From JBNJEM01 sp051745935 (GTDB lineage: Bacteria > Planctomycetota > Planctomycetia > Pirellulales > Pirellulaceae): a stretch of 10,903 nt of DNA. Shown here piece after piece: positions 1-7,229 of the stretch (position 1 is the stretch's first letter; every line of letters begins with the position of its first letter). The notes under the pieces are model-generated. The model searched no databases. It was not told the DNA's origin and saw only the letters and a list, made by a program, of their open reading frames with translations. A program made the position numbers and the translations under genes. Location of the stretch: NCBI GenBank assembly GCA_051745935.1, contig JBNJEM010000224.1, positions 1 to 10,903 on the forward strand, written 5' to 3'.

Positions 1-180
1 AGGTTTTTTAGGTCTCTTAGAGGTCCTTTCGTCTCAATACCGGCGAAACGAACGGCGCAACAATATGGATGGCAACGACTTGGAGTTTTTCCTCACCCCC
101 CCCTGGTACTCACTGCCCACCCAAACAGCCCCCCTAAAAGGCCGAATCGCGACCCCCCCTACTTTTCTTCACCAGCGTGG
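1..180. other. upstream non-coding DNA
   Basis: I see no credible gene here. Short open frames lack a ribosome binding site and protein-like composition. The stretch has three C-tracts (about 96-103, 129-134 and 153-159). It lies just before the promoter at 181, so it is probably the spacer between the hydrogenase operon and whatever lies upstream. Confidence 0.5.
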
Positions 181-209
181 TTGACGAACCGCGGGCTCCA
201 CGGTAAAGT
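181..209 (+). promoter_or_regulatory. sigma70-like promoter of the rex-hyd operon
   Basis: TTGACG at 181-186 matches the -35 consensus at 5 of 6 bases. After a 17-bp spacer, TAAAGT at 204-209 matches the -10 consensus TATAAT at 4 of 6. The predicted start of transcription, about 215-218, falls inside the first Rex-like operator (213-230), which is a classic arrangement for repression. The promoter would give a leader of about 340 nt before rex. It is predicted from sequence only. Confidence 0.6.
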
Positions 210-212
210 AAC

Positions 213-230
213 CCGTGAAAAGATTCACAA
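213..230. promoter_or_regulatory. Rex operator site 1
   Basis: CCGTGAA-AAGA-TTCACAA matches the Rex consensus TTGTGAA-N4-TTCACAA at 12 of 14 defined positions, with a perfect right half. It begins 3 bp after the predicted -10 box and covers the predicted transcription start, so bound Rex should block RNA polymerase. The operon's first gene is rex, which supports the assignment. Confidence 0.72.
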
Positions 231-254
231 CCATGGGCCTGAAGGCTTTTGTGT

Positions 255-272
255 TTGTGGTGCGAGTCACAA
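255..272. promoter_or_regulatory. Rex operator site 2
   Basis: TTGTGGT-GCGA-GTCACAA matches the Rex consensus at 11 of 14 defined positions, and its outer arms TTGTG/CACAA form a perfect inverted repeat. Its centre is 42 bp, about four helical turns, from the centre of site 1. Two Rex dimers would therefore sit on the same DNA face and could bind cooperatively. It is the weakest of the three sites. Confidence 0.58.
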
Positions 273-411
273 AATAGGGCTCGGTACGCGACGGCGGGGC
301 GGGGCTGGACAAGGGAAGAGGCATTGAATGTCGAGCCACGCCAATGGGCGTCCACGCTGGGGGAGGGGGGCCCGTACGCTGGGGGAAACGCCCCAGAGAG
401 CTCCGAGACCG

Positions 412-435
412 GGCGGAAAACGCCGCTTTTTCCTT
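412..435 (+). terminator. possible weak attenuator hairpin in the leader
   Basis: GGCG (412-415) can pair with CGCC (421-424) around a GAAAA loop. CTTTTTCCTT follows directly. The shape resembles an intrinsic terminator, but the stem is only four G-C pairs, so termination would be partial at best. Its place inside the leader would allow attenuation. It may be chance. Confidence 0.2.
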
Positions 436-524
436 CTCGTCACCCGCGGGGGGGTCTCGATGGGCTCGACACTCGCTCGCAAGGGCCATGTCGGCCAGAG
501 AGGGAGGAATCGACGCCCAATCCG

Positions 525-542
525 TTGTGAAAGGGTTCACGA
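525..542. promoter_or_regulatory. Rex operator site 3, next to the rex start
   Basis: TTGTGAA-AGGG-TTCACGA matches the Rex consensus TTGTGAA-N4-TTCACAA at 13 of 14 defined positions and is the best of the three sites. It ends 17 bp before the rex ATG at 560. I see no good -35/-10 pair around it, so it may act as a roadblock to elongation or by looping with sites 1 and 2. Its presence argues that rex starts at 560 rather than at an upstream ATG. Confidence 0.75.
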
Positions 543-559
543 ATCCGAGGGCAGGGGCG

Positions 560-1183
560 ATGGCATCCGAACGGACCATAGCGAGGTTGAGCCTCTACCG
601 GCGTCTGCTCACGCAATTGGCGGGGGAACGGGTCACCCATACGTTCTCGCACGAGCTCGCTAAAGCGGCCGGTTGCACGGCGGCCCAGGTCCGGCGGGAT
701 CTACTGGCGGTCGGCTTCACCGGCAGCACCCGTCACGGGTATTCCGTCAGCGGGTTGCGGGACAGCATCGGCGCGTTCCTCGACCGGGGGGAATCGACCG
801 CGTTAGTCTTGTTGGGGGTCGGTAATCTGGGCCGGGCGTTGCTGGCGTACTTTTCGGGCCGCCACGCGAATCTGTCGGTCGTGGCGGCGTTCGATGTCAA
901 TCCGGGCCGAACGAACCGTGTCATCCAGGGGTGCCGGTGTTACGACGTGCGAGAGCTGTCGCGAATCGTGGGCCAACACCACGCCCGCGTCGGCATCCTG
1001 GCGGTACCGGCCCGGGAAGCGCAGGGGGCGGCGGATTCGCTGATCGAGGTTGGAATCACCGGCATCTTGAATTTCGCGCCGGCCGTGCTGTCGGTGCCGG
1101 CGGGCGTTTTTGTGGAGCAGATTGATTTATCGGTGTCGCTCGAGAAGGTCGTGTATTTTTCGCGAGATCACCAACACGAATGA
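560..1183 (+). CDS. rex: redox-sensing transcriptional repressor Rex
   Basis: This is a 207-residue Rex repressor, the usual length for the family. Rex binds operators when NADH/NAD+ is low and leaves when NADH binds. The N-terminal winged helix has the recognition-helix sequence AAQVRRDLLAVG (41-52). The NADH-binding Rossmann fold has GVGNLG (86-91) and an acidic FD (111-112) at the end of the second strand. The late motifs NFAP (171-174) and DLSVSLE (189-195) are family-typical. I chose ATG 560 because GAGGGC lies 7 nt upstream, the protein then has normal Rex length, and an operator ends just before it. ATG 488 is in frame but would add 24 atypical residues and put the operator in the coding region. 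The stop overlaps the ribosome binding site of hydC. Rex probably controls its own operon through the three upstream sites. Confidence 0.95.
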   Translation: MASERTIARLSLYRRLLTQLAGERVTHTFSHELAKAAGCTAAQVRRDLLAVGFTGSTRHGYSVSGLRDSIGAFLDRGESTALVLLGVGNLGRALLAYFSGRHANLSVVAAFDVNPGRTNRVIQGCRCYDVRELSRIVGQHHARVGILAVPAREAQGAADSLIEVGITGILNFAPAVLSVPAGVFVEQIDLSVSLEKVVYFSRDHQHE

Positions 1184-1195
1184 AAGGGGGCGTGG

Positions 1196-1705
1196 ATGAG
1201 CTGTGCGGTTGACTTGGTTTTGCGGGATCACGAGGGGGCGCGCCGGGACGCGTTGATTCCCATTCTGCAGGAGGTCCAACAACGGGAGGGGTTCATCTCG
1301 CGAGCGGCGGTCGCGCGGGTGGGGCGGCATCTGGGCTTGCCAGCGAGCAAGATATACGGCGTGGCCACCTTCTATAACCAGTTCCGCTTTGAGCCGAAGG
1401 GGACGTATCACTTCACGGTCTGTCGCGGGACCGCCTGTCACGTGAAAGGATCGGGCAAGAATCTGGACATGCTGGCCAAACAGCTGGCCATCCAGCCGGG
1501 CGAGACCAGCCGGGACGGCTTGTTTAGCCTGGAGGTGGTGGCCTGCATGGGCGCCTGCGGGCTTTCCCCGGTGGTCAATCTCAATGGGACGTTTCACGCC
1601 AAGGTCACGCCGAGGAAGATTGTTGAACTGGTCGACGAATGTCGGGCCAAAGCGCGAGAGGACGCGGTGGCCGCCGAGACCAAGAGGAGAGCTGTTGATG
1701 CATAG
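1196..1705 (+). CDS. hydC: [FeFe]-hydrogenase NuoE-like subunit HydC
   Basis: This 169-residue protein is of the NuoE/HydC thioredoxin-like [2Fe-2S] family. It has the N-terminal helical bundle (YGVATFYNQF, 54-63) and the four cluster ligands C76, C81, C117 and C121, in CRGTAC and CMGAC. In trimeric hydrogenases and Complex I the subunit docks on the NuoF-like flavoprotein and carries a [2Fe-2S] cluster beside the FMN. It starts 12 nt after rex, with AAAGGGGG as the ribosome binding site, and its end overlaps hydB by 8 nt, which suggests translational coupling. No signal peptide or membrane segment is visible, so it should be cytoplasmic. The context with HydA makes a hydrogenase subunit far more likely than a Complex I subunit. 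Confidence 0.93.
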   Translation: MSCAVDLVLRDHEGARRDALIPILQEVQQREGFISRAAVARVGRHLGLPASKIYGVATFYNQFRFEPKGTYHFTVCRGTACHVKGSGKNLDMLAKQLAIQPGETSRDGLFSLEVVACMGACGLSPVVNLNGTFHAKVTPRKIVELVDECRAKAREDAVAAETKRRAVDA

Positions 1706-4700
1706 TGGGAACCAAACCGTCGCCAAGCCCGAAGCGTGTTGCTGGGAAACCCCGCCGCGGCCGAGCGGCGAGCTAATCAACGGGTTGAAGGGGGGGCCGT
1801 TCGCGGCAGCGCGCGGCGCGGGGCCCGAGCAGTTCGAGCGGATCGTCGCCACGCTCCGCCGTCGCCTCCAAACGCGACCAGCCATCTTGGTCGGAGCGGG
1901 AACGTGCGGTTTGGGAGCGGGAGCCAGGGCCACCCTCGAGGCGATCCGTGCCTATCTGCGTGACACGCGGGCGGACGCGGACGTGCTCGAGGTGGGGTGT
2001 GTGGGCCTCTGTTCGGAAGAACCCATCGTCGATGTCAAGCTTCCCGGACGAACCCGACTCAGCTTCGGAAATGTCTCATCCGAGGACGTCCCGGCGTTTC
2101 TCGACGCGGTGCTCAACGAGAAAATGCCCGAGCTGAACGTTCTGGGACAGTTTCGCGAGGAGGCGGAGGCATGGGAGGGCGTGCCGTTTCTGGACGAACA
2201 TCCGTTCATGGCGGGACAACGCCGAGTGGTCCTGGTCAACAGCGGGATCGTCGATCCGACGAGTATCGATGAGTACATCGCTCGCGGCGGCTATTCCAGC
2301 ATGGCCAAGGTCATGTGTCAGATGACTCGGGAAGAGACCTGCCAGTTGGTGGAAGAGAGCGGATTGCGGGGACGCGGCGGGGGGGGATTCCCCACGGGGC
2401 GAAAGTGGCGTTTTGCCCTGGGAACCCCCAGCGACCAGAAGTACTTGGTCTGCAACGCGGACGAAGGCGACCCGGGCGCGTTCATGGACCGGGCGGTGTG
2501 CGAAAGCGATCCCCACCGGGTGATTGAGGGATTGGCGATCGCCGCGTACGCCGTTGGCGCGACCAAGGCCTACATTTACATCCGCGCGGAGTATCCGCTG
2601 GGCGTGGAACGATTGAAAGGGGCGATCGGGCAGGCCAAGGCCTACGGGCTTCTCGGGGATGACATTTTGGACAGTGGCAATGGCCTGGACATCATCATCA
2701 AAATGGGAGCCGGGGCATTCGTGTGTGGCGAAGAGACCGCCCTGTTGCACAGCATCGAGGGCAAGCGGGGCATGCCGCGTCCCCGCCCGCCCTATCCAGC
2801 CACCAAGGGACTATTCGGAAGCCCGACCGTGATCAACAACGTCGAGACGCTGGCCAATTTGCCCATGATCTTCGAGCGCGGGCCGGAATGGTTCGCGGGC
2901 ATGGGAACCGAGGGCAGCCACGGCACGAAGGTGTTCGCGCTGTCCGGGACGGTCGCGCGAACGGGCTTGGTCGAAGTGCCGATGGGGACGCCGCTGCGCG
3001 ACGTGGTGTTCGAGCTGGGCGGAGGCATCCCTCACCACAAGGCCTGCAAGGCGGTCCAGATCGGCGGGCCCTCGGGGGGGTGTATTCCCGAGGCGTACTT
3101 GGATCTGCCCACCGACTACGAGGCCCTGAAGGAATTCGGCGCCATCATGGGCTCGGGCGGTCTGGTGGTGCTGGATGAATCGACCTGCATGGTGGATCTC
3201 GCGAAGTTTTTCATGGAGTTCATCCAGAGCGAAAGCTGCGGCAAGTGCATTCCGTGCCGGGAAGGGACCAGCCGGCTCCTCGAAATCCTGGCGGCCATCA
3301 CGCGACCACGACACCGGGAAGACGGCGAGGACGCGCTGCTCCGCTTCCAGGGCGTGATGCATCTCAAGGCGTTGGCGGAAACGATCAAACAGACCTCGCT
3401 GTGCGGCTTGGGACAAACGGCTCCCAACCCGGTGCTCAGCACGTTGAAGTGGTTCCGCGACGAGTACGAGGCCCACGTGTACCAGCGGTCCTGCCCGGCG
3501 GGGGCGTGCACTCAGCTGGTCGGAGCGCCCTGCCAGAACGGGTGCCCGGTGGGCACGGAGGTGTGGCACTACGTGGCCCATATCGCGCGGGGAGAGTACG
3601 AAAGTGCGTATCGGGCGATTCGCCAGTCCAACCCGTTTCCCTCCGCCTGTGCCCGCGTGTGTCATCATCCGTGCGAGCGGAGTTGCCGCGCCGGGGTGAC
3701 CGGCAGCGATTCGGTGGCGATTCGCGGGCTGAAACGGTTCGTGGTGGACACGGTGGACCCGGGCGCCTACAAGCCCGAGATTTCGCCAGCCTCGGAGAAC
3801 TCGCACAAAATCGCGATCATCGGCGCCGGTCCGGCCGGTCTATCCGCGGCCCACTACCTCTCGATTCGCGGCCACAAGGTGGTGATCCTTGAAAAGGAGT
3901 ATCGGCCCGGGGGGATGATGGTCTCGGCCATTCCCGCCTACCGCTTGCCCCGCGATCTGCTCCAGAAAGAGATCGAGCTGCTGTTGAACGAAAACATCGA
4001 AGTCAAATACGGGGCCGTGTTGGGCGAGGATTTCAGCTGCGACGACCTCTTTGCCCAAGGGTTCAGCGCGGTGTTCGTGGCGGTGGGGGCACACACCAGC
4101 CGCCGCCTCGGGCTGGAAAACGAAAACGTGGAGGGCATACATGCCGGCATCAAGTTTCTCAAGGCCCACAACCTTGCCGGACAAAAACTTGTCAGTGGCC
4201 GGGTCGGCGTGGTTGGCGGTGGCAATTCGGCGATGGACGCGGCGCGGGTCGCCATCCGCATGCCGGAGGTGGACGAAGTGACGGTCTATTACCGGCGGAC
4301 GCGCAACGAGATGCCCGCGTATCCCGAAGAGGTTGCCGAGGGCCTGAAGGAGGGCGTCAAGATCGTGGAGCTGGTGAATCCCACCAAGGTGACGGCGGAG
4401 AATGGAAAGCTGAAAGCGATGACCTTCATCCGCAACGAACTCGGAGAACCGGATGCATCGGGTCGCCGCCGGCCGGTACCGGTGGAAGGATCGGAATTCA
4501 CCGTGGAACTCGATTCAGTGATCGCGGCGGTCAGCGAGACCCCGGACCCCCGGGCCCTGGACGGGGTGAAGGCAACCAAGTGGGGAACCGTCTCGATCAA
4601 CTCCGAGACGTTCGAAACCTCGCGCCGGGGTGTCTTTTCCGGCGGGGACGCCGTCACCGGGTCGAGTACGATCATCGAAGCCGTGGCCGCTGGCAAGAAT

Positions 4701-4964
4701 GCCGCCGTGATGATTGACCGTTACGTGCAGGGGAAGTTGATGAAGGTATTCCGGCATCAACAGGTTCCGCGGGTCTTTATCGAGCCTCCGCGCGATGACG
4801 GCGATGGTGAAGGCTCGACGGAACGTAGGGATCTCCCCTTGTTGCCGGCCGACCAGCGCGTGAAAAACTTCTCCGAGGTGGAACTTTGTTTTTCGGAGGA
4901 AGACGCCCGCCGCGAAGCACGGCGGTGCCTCCGCTGCGATCTGGAGTTTACCCAACCGAGTTGA
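1698..4964 (+). CDS. hydB: HydB: NuoF-type NADH/FMN subunit fused to a GltD/NfnL-type NAD(P)H oxidoreductase
   Basis: This 1088-residue fusion has four parts. First is a thioredoxin-like domain with C70, C101 and C105, in the GTCG/GCVGLC form. Second is a full NuoF core: the FMN/NADH glycine loop at 225-234 (GRGGGGFPTG), NADEGDPGAF (253-262), and the [4Fe-4S] ligands C514, C517, C520 and about C569. Third is a GltD-type Fe-S domain with eight Cys: C599, C604, C612, C616, C651, C655, C659 and C663. Fourth is an FAD/NAD(P)H oxidoreductase with the FAD motif GAGPAG (709-714), the nucleotide motif GGGNSA (840-845), an Arg pair (866-867) typical of NADPH binding, and GGD (982-984) closing the FAD site. 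A CxxC pair (C1077, C1080) ends the protein. Classical HydB ends in a two-cluster ferredoxin domain, and here the GltD module takes that place just after the CPAGAC linker. ATG 1698 has GAGGAG 8 nt upstream. It probably moves electrons between NADH, NAD(P)H and HydA. Confidence 0.92.
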   Translation: MHSGNQTVAKPEACCWETPPRPSGELINGLKGGPFAAARGAGPEQFERIVATLRRRLQTRPAILVGAGTCGLGAGARATLEAIRAYLRDTRADADVLEVGCVGLCSEEPIVDVKLPGRTRLSFGNVSSEDVPAFLDAVLNEKMPELNVLGQFREEAEAWEGVPFLDEHPFMAGQRRVVLVNSGIVDPTSIDEYIARGGYSSMAKVMCQMTREETCQLVEESGLRGRGGGGFPTGRKWRFALGTPSDQKYLVCNADEGDPGAFMDRAVCESDPHRVIEGLAIAAYAVGATKAYIYIRAEYPLGVERLKGAIGQAKAYGLLGDDILDSGNGLDIIIKMGAGAFVCGEETALLHSIEGKRGMPRPRPPYPATKGLFGSPTVINNVETLANLPMIFERGPEWFAGMGTEGSHGTKVFALSGTVARTGLVEVPMGTPLRDVVFELGGGIPHHKACKAVQIGGPSGGCIPEAYLDLPTDYEALKEFGAIMGSGGLVVLDESTCMVDLAKFFMEFIQSESCGKCIPCREGTSRLLEILAAITRPRHREDGEDALLRFQGVMHLKALAETIKQTSLCGLGQTAPNPVLSTLKWFRDEYEAHVYQRSCPAGACTQLVGAPCQNGCPVGTEVWHYVAHIARGEYESAYRAIRQSNPFPSACARVCHHPCERSCRAGVTGSDSVAIRGLKRFVVDTVDPGAYKPEISPASENSHKIAIIGAGPAGLSAAHYLSIRGHKVVILEKEYRPGGMMVSAIPAYRLPRDLLQKEIELLLNENIEVKYGAVLGEDFSCDDLFAQGFSAVFVAVGAHTSRRLGLENENVEGIHAGIKFLKAHNLAGQKLVSGRVGVVGGGNSAMDAARVAIRMPEVDEVTVYYRRTRNEMPAYPEEVAEGLKEGVKIVELVNPTKVTAENGKLKAMTFIRNELGEPDASGRRRPVPVEGSEFTVELDSVIAAVSETPDPRALDGVKATKWGTVSINSETFETSRRGVFSGGDAVTGSSTIIEAVAAGKNAAVMIDRYVQGKLMKVFRHQQVPRVFIEPPRDDGDGEGSTERRDLPLLPADQRVKNFSEVELCFSEEDARREARRCLRCDLEFTQPS

Positions 4965-5009
4965 ACGGTGCCCCAAACCTTCCGATAATTCCGCGAGGTA
5001 ATCCATACA

Positions 5010-6731
5010 ATGATCAATCTTCACGTCGATGGTCAAACAGTCCAGGCGAACGAGGGCGAAACGATCCTCATGGCTTTGAGAAAGGCTGGGGTGCGCGTGC
5101 CCACCCTCTGTTACATGGAGGGGCTGGAGCCGACGGGCGCCTGCCGGATGTGCGTGGTCGAGGTCGAGGGGATGCCAAACCTCGTGCCGTCGTGTTCCTA
5201 TCCGGTTGTCGACGGCGCGTCCATCAGGACCAAGTCCGAGGAGGTGCTGAAGGCACGAAAAACAATCGTGGAACTGCTGCTGAGCAACCACCCGGACGAT
5301 TGCCTGTACTGCCTTCGCAACGGCAAGTGCGAGCTGCAGCGTCTGGCGCGGGAAATGGGCATTGAACGCCGGATTTATCGAGCCAAACGACAGACGCGAC
5401 CGAAGGACGTATCGAGTCCCTCCATCACGCGGGATCCGGACAAGTGCATTCTCTGTGGCAAGTGCGTGCGCGTGTGCGAGGAGGTCCAGGGCGTGTCCGC
5501 GATCGACTTTATCGGCCGTGGATGCACGGCCTTTATTGGCACGGCGTTCGACAGTGGATTGAACGTGTCGAGCTGTGTCAACTGTGGCCAGTGTATCGTG
5601 GCCTGTCCCACCGGGGCTCTGTCCGAGCATTCGCGGGTGGAGGAGGTCGTGGCGGCGTTGAACGATCCCGAAAAATTCGTGGTGGTTCAGCACGCCCCAT
5701 CCGTCTCGGTGACGTTGGCCGAGGAGTTCGGGGTCAAGCCGGGCAAGGATATCGACGGCGGCATGGTCGCCGCGCTTCGCCGTACTGGCTTTGATCGCGT
5801 GTTCGATACCTCGTTCACGGCGGATTTGACCATCATGGAAGAAGGGTCGGAACTGGTGCACCGCATCCAAAACGGTGGCGTGTTGCCGATGCTCACCAGC
5901 TGCTCGCCGGGGTGGATCAAGTTTCTGGAGCAGTTTTACCCGGACCTGTTGCCGAACGTGTCGTCCTGCAAGAGTCCCCAGCAGATGATGGGGGCGGTGA
6001 TCAAGAGCTTTTTCGCCGAGCGGCAAGGTTTGAAACCGGAGCAAATCGTGAGTGTCTCGATCATGCCTTGCACGGCGAAGAAGTTCGAATGCACGCGGCC
6101 GGAGATGGCGCCCGGTTACGTGCCGGATGTCGATTACGTCCTGACCACGCGGGAATTGGCGCGACTGCTAAACCTGCACGGCATCGATCTGAAGCATATC
6201 GAGCCCGACACGGCCGACACCCCCTTTGGAACTCGGTCCACCGCCGGGAAGATATTTGGCGCCTCCGGGGGCGTGATGGAAGCGGCCATCCGGTCGGCGC
6301 ACTACTTGATCACCGGCAAGGAATTGGAGGAGTTGACGGTGACCCCGTTGCGGGGACTGGAGGGTTGCAAGGAGCTGAGAGCCAACATCGAGGGGCTGGA
6401 CGTCGGCGCCGCGGTGGTCAGTGGTCTGGGGAATGCCCGCAAGCTGATGGACGAGATACGGGCCGGTCGCGGCGATTTGCACTTCGTCGAGGTCATGACG
6501 TGCCCGGGTGGGTGCATCAACGGCGGGGGTCAGCCTTTGGGGGCCGATCTCGACGCGGTCCACGCCCGCATGCAGGCTCTATACAAGATCGACCGGGATG
6601 AGCCGGTCAGAGTCAGCCATGGGAATGAATCGATTCGGCGGCTTTACGACGAGTTTCTGGGTGAACCGTTGAGTGAAACCAGCCACCGGCTGCTCCATAC
6701 CAACTATAACCAACGGGACGTGATGGTCTAA
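5010..6731 (+). CDS. hydA: [FeFe]-hydrogenase catalytic subunit HydA
   Basis: This 573-residue catalytic subunit carries out reversible 2H+ + 2e- to H2. The N-terminus is a plant-type [2Fe-2S] domain (C34, C45, C48, C62). Next is an NuoG-like His-Cys3 cluster (H94, C98, C101, C107), then two [4Fe-4S] ferredoxin clusters (C146/149/152/156 and C189/192/195/199). The H-cluster domain has L1 TSCSPGW (C298), L2 MPCTAKKFE (C354) and L3 MTCPGGCINGGG (C498, C502), plus MEEGSE of the proton path. The C-terminus includes the small-subunit region ending SHRLLHTNY. The domain order matches group A multimeric (bifurcating-type, A3-like) enzymes. L1 has Ser299 where many enzymes have a second Cys that ligates the [4Fe-4S] part of the H-cluster. 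I recall TSCSP from NAD(P)-linked HydA proteins, so this need not mean inactivity. The ribosome binding site is GAGG 9-10 nt before the ATG. No Tat signal is present, so it is cytoplasmic. Confidence 0.96.
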   Translation: MINLHVDGQTVQANEGETILMALRKAGVRVPTLCYMEGLEPTGACRMCVVEVEGMPNLVPSCSYPVVDGASIRTKSEEVLKARKTIVELLLSNHPDDCLYCLRNGKCELQRLAREMGIERRIYRAKRQTRPKDVSSPSITRDPDKCILCGKCVRVCEEVQGVSAIDFIGRGCTAFIGTAFDSGLNVSSCVNCGQCIVACPTGALSEHSRVEEVVAALNDPEKFVVVQHAPSVSVTLAEEFGVKPGKDIDGGMVAALRRTGFDRVFDTSFTADLTIMEEGSELVHRIQNGGVLPMLTSCSPGWIKFLEQFYPDLLPNVSSCKSPQQMMGAVIKSFFAERQGLKPEQIVSVSIMPCTAKKFECTRPEMAPGYVPDVDYVLTTRELARLLNLHGIDLKHIEPDTADTPFGTRSTAGKIFGASGGVMEAAIRSAHYLITGKELEELTVTPLRGLEGCKELRANIEGLDVGAAVVSGLGNARKLMDEIRAGRGDLHFVEVMTCPGGCINGGGQPLGADLDAVHARMQALYKIDRDEPVRVSHGNESIRRLYDEFLGEPLSETSHRLLHTNYNQRDVMV

Positions 6732-6785
6732 CCGCTCAGCCGCGGCAAGATCATTTCAATTGCGTGGGACGCGCGAGGAGATACC

Positions 6786-7208
6786 ATGAGCACCAAGCGG
6801 ACCATTCTGCTGATCGATGATGATTTTGATCTGCTTGAGCAGCTGCGCATGTTGCTTGGGAGTGCCGGCTACGAGGTGGTCACGGCCGAGAGCCAAAGGG
6901 AGGCGGAGGACCAGCTGTTGAGCGTGAGGCCCGACTTGGTCATTGTCGACCTCATGATGGAACAACGGGACTCCGGGCTCGTGCTTTGTCACCACGTGAA
7001 GGAGATGCATCCAAGGCTGCCCATCATCATGCTCACCGCCGTCAAGTCGGCCACGGGCCTGTCGTTCGCGCCGACTTCGGGCGAGCAGGAAAGCTGGGTC
7101 AAGGCGGACAAGGTCTTGGACAAGCCCGTCAATCCGGATCAGCTCATCGCCGAGATCAAGCGGCTGCTTGGCGAGTCCGGGGACGCGGGCCACGCAACGG
7201 GCCACTGA
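6786..7208 (+). CDS. stand-alone response regulator receiver protein
   Basis: This 140-residue protein is a single receiver (REC) domain with no output domain. The acidic pocket is D11-D13, the phosphoacceptor is D55 (VIVDLMM), the switch Thr is T84 and the conserved Lys is K113 (DKP). The loop after T84 is longer than in typical REC domains, with about 15 extra residues before the KP motif. The gene starts 54 nt after hydA with GAGGAG 5 nt before its ATG, and 21 nt separate it from the sensor kinase, its likely partner. It may act as a CheY-like protein or as a phosphotransfer intermediate. Confidence 0.9.
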   Translation: MSTKRTILLIDDDFDLLEQLRMLLGSAGYEVVTAESQREAEDQLLSVRPDLVIVDLMMEQRDSGLVLCHHVKEMHPRLPIIMLTAVKSATGLSFAPTSGEQESWVKADKVLDKPVNPDQLIAEIKRLLGESGDAGHATGH

Positions 7209-7229
7209 TGCCGGCGCGACGGGGAACCG

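Larger units (their letters stand above)
231..559 (+). other. long 5' leader of the rex-hyd transcript
   Basis: If transcription starts near 216, about 340 nt precede rex. The stretch contains Rex sites 2 and 3, a direct repeat ACGCTGGGGGA at 354-364 and 376-386, and a 6-bp hairpin CTGGGG/CCCCAG at 379-384/391-396. A terminator-like hairpin follows at 412-431. A 14-codon open frame (233-277) has no clear ribosome binding site. I do not recognise a known riboswitch. Longer open frames here lack protein-like composition and would place Rex site 3 inside a coding region. Confidence 0.45.

Noticed and set aside
96..159. Three C-tracts as a G-quadruplex on the minus strand
   Set aside because: The loops would be about 25 and 18 nt and there are only three tracts, so a stable quadruplex is unlikely.
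233..277. 14-codon open frame MGLKAFVFVVRVTK as a leader peptide
   Set aside because: No Shine-Dalgarno before its ATG and no run of regulatory codons. It mainly coincides with Rex site 2.
134..355. 73-residue minus-strand open frame antisense to the leader
   Set aside because: No ribosome binding site or recognisable domain, and it crosses the promoter and two Rex sites.
344..559. N-terminal extension of rex from ATG 344 or ATG 488
   Set aside because: The extra residues are Arg/Gly/Pro-rich and unlike Rex. They would place the best Rex operator inside the coding region. ATG 560 has its own ribosome binding site and gives normal family length.
1584..1697. Earlier start for hydB at ATG 1584
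   Set aside because: It would overlap hydC by over 120 nt with Arg-rich frame-shadow sequence. ATG 1698 has a good GAGGAG and an 8-nt overlap.
4515..6044. Long 509-residue minus-strand open frame opposite hydB/hydA
   Set aside because: It is a shadow of high-GC coding DNA. The + strand here encodes hydB and hydA with all their cofactor motifs.
1196..6731. Reading hydC/hydB/hydA as nuoE/nuoF/nuoG of Complex I
   Set aside because: The third protein has full H-cluster motifs L1-L3 and a small-subunit tail, and no other Complex I genes are present.
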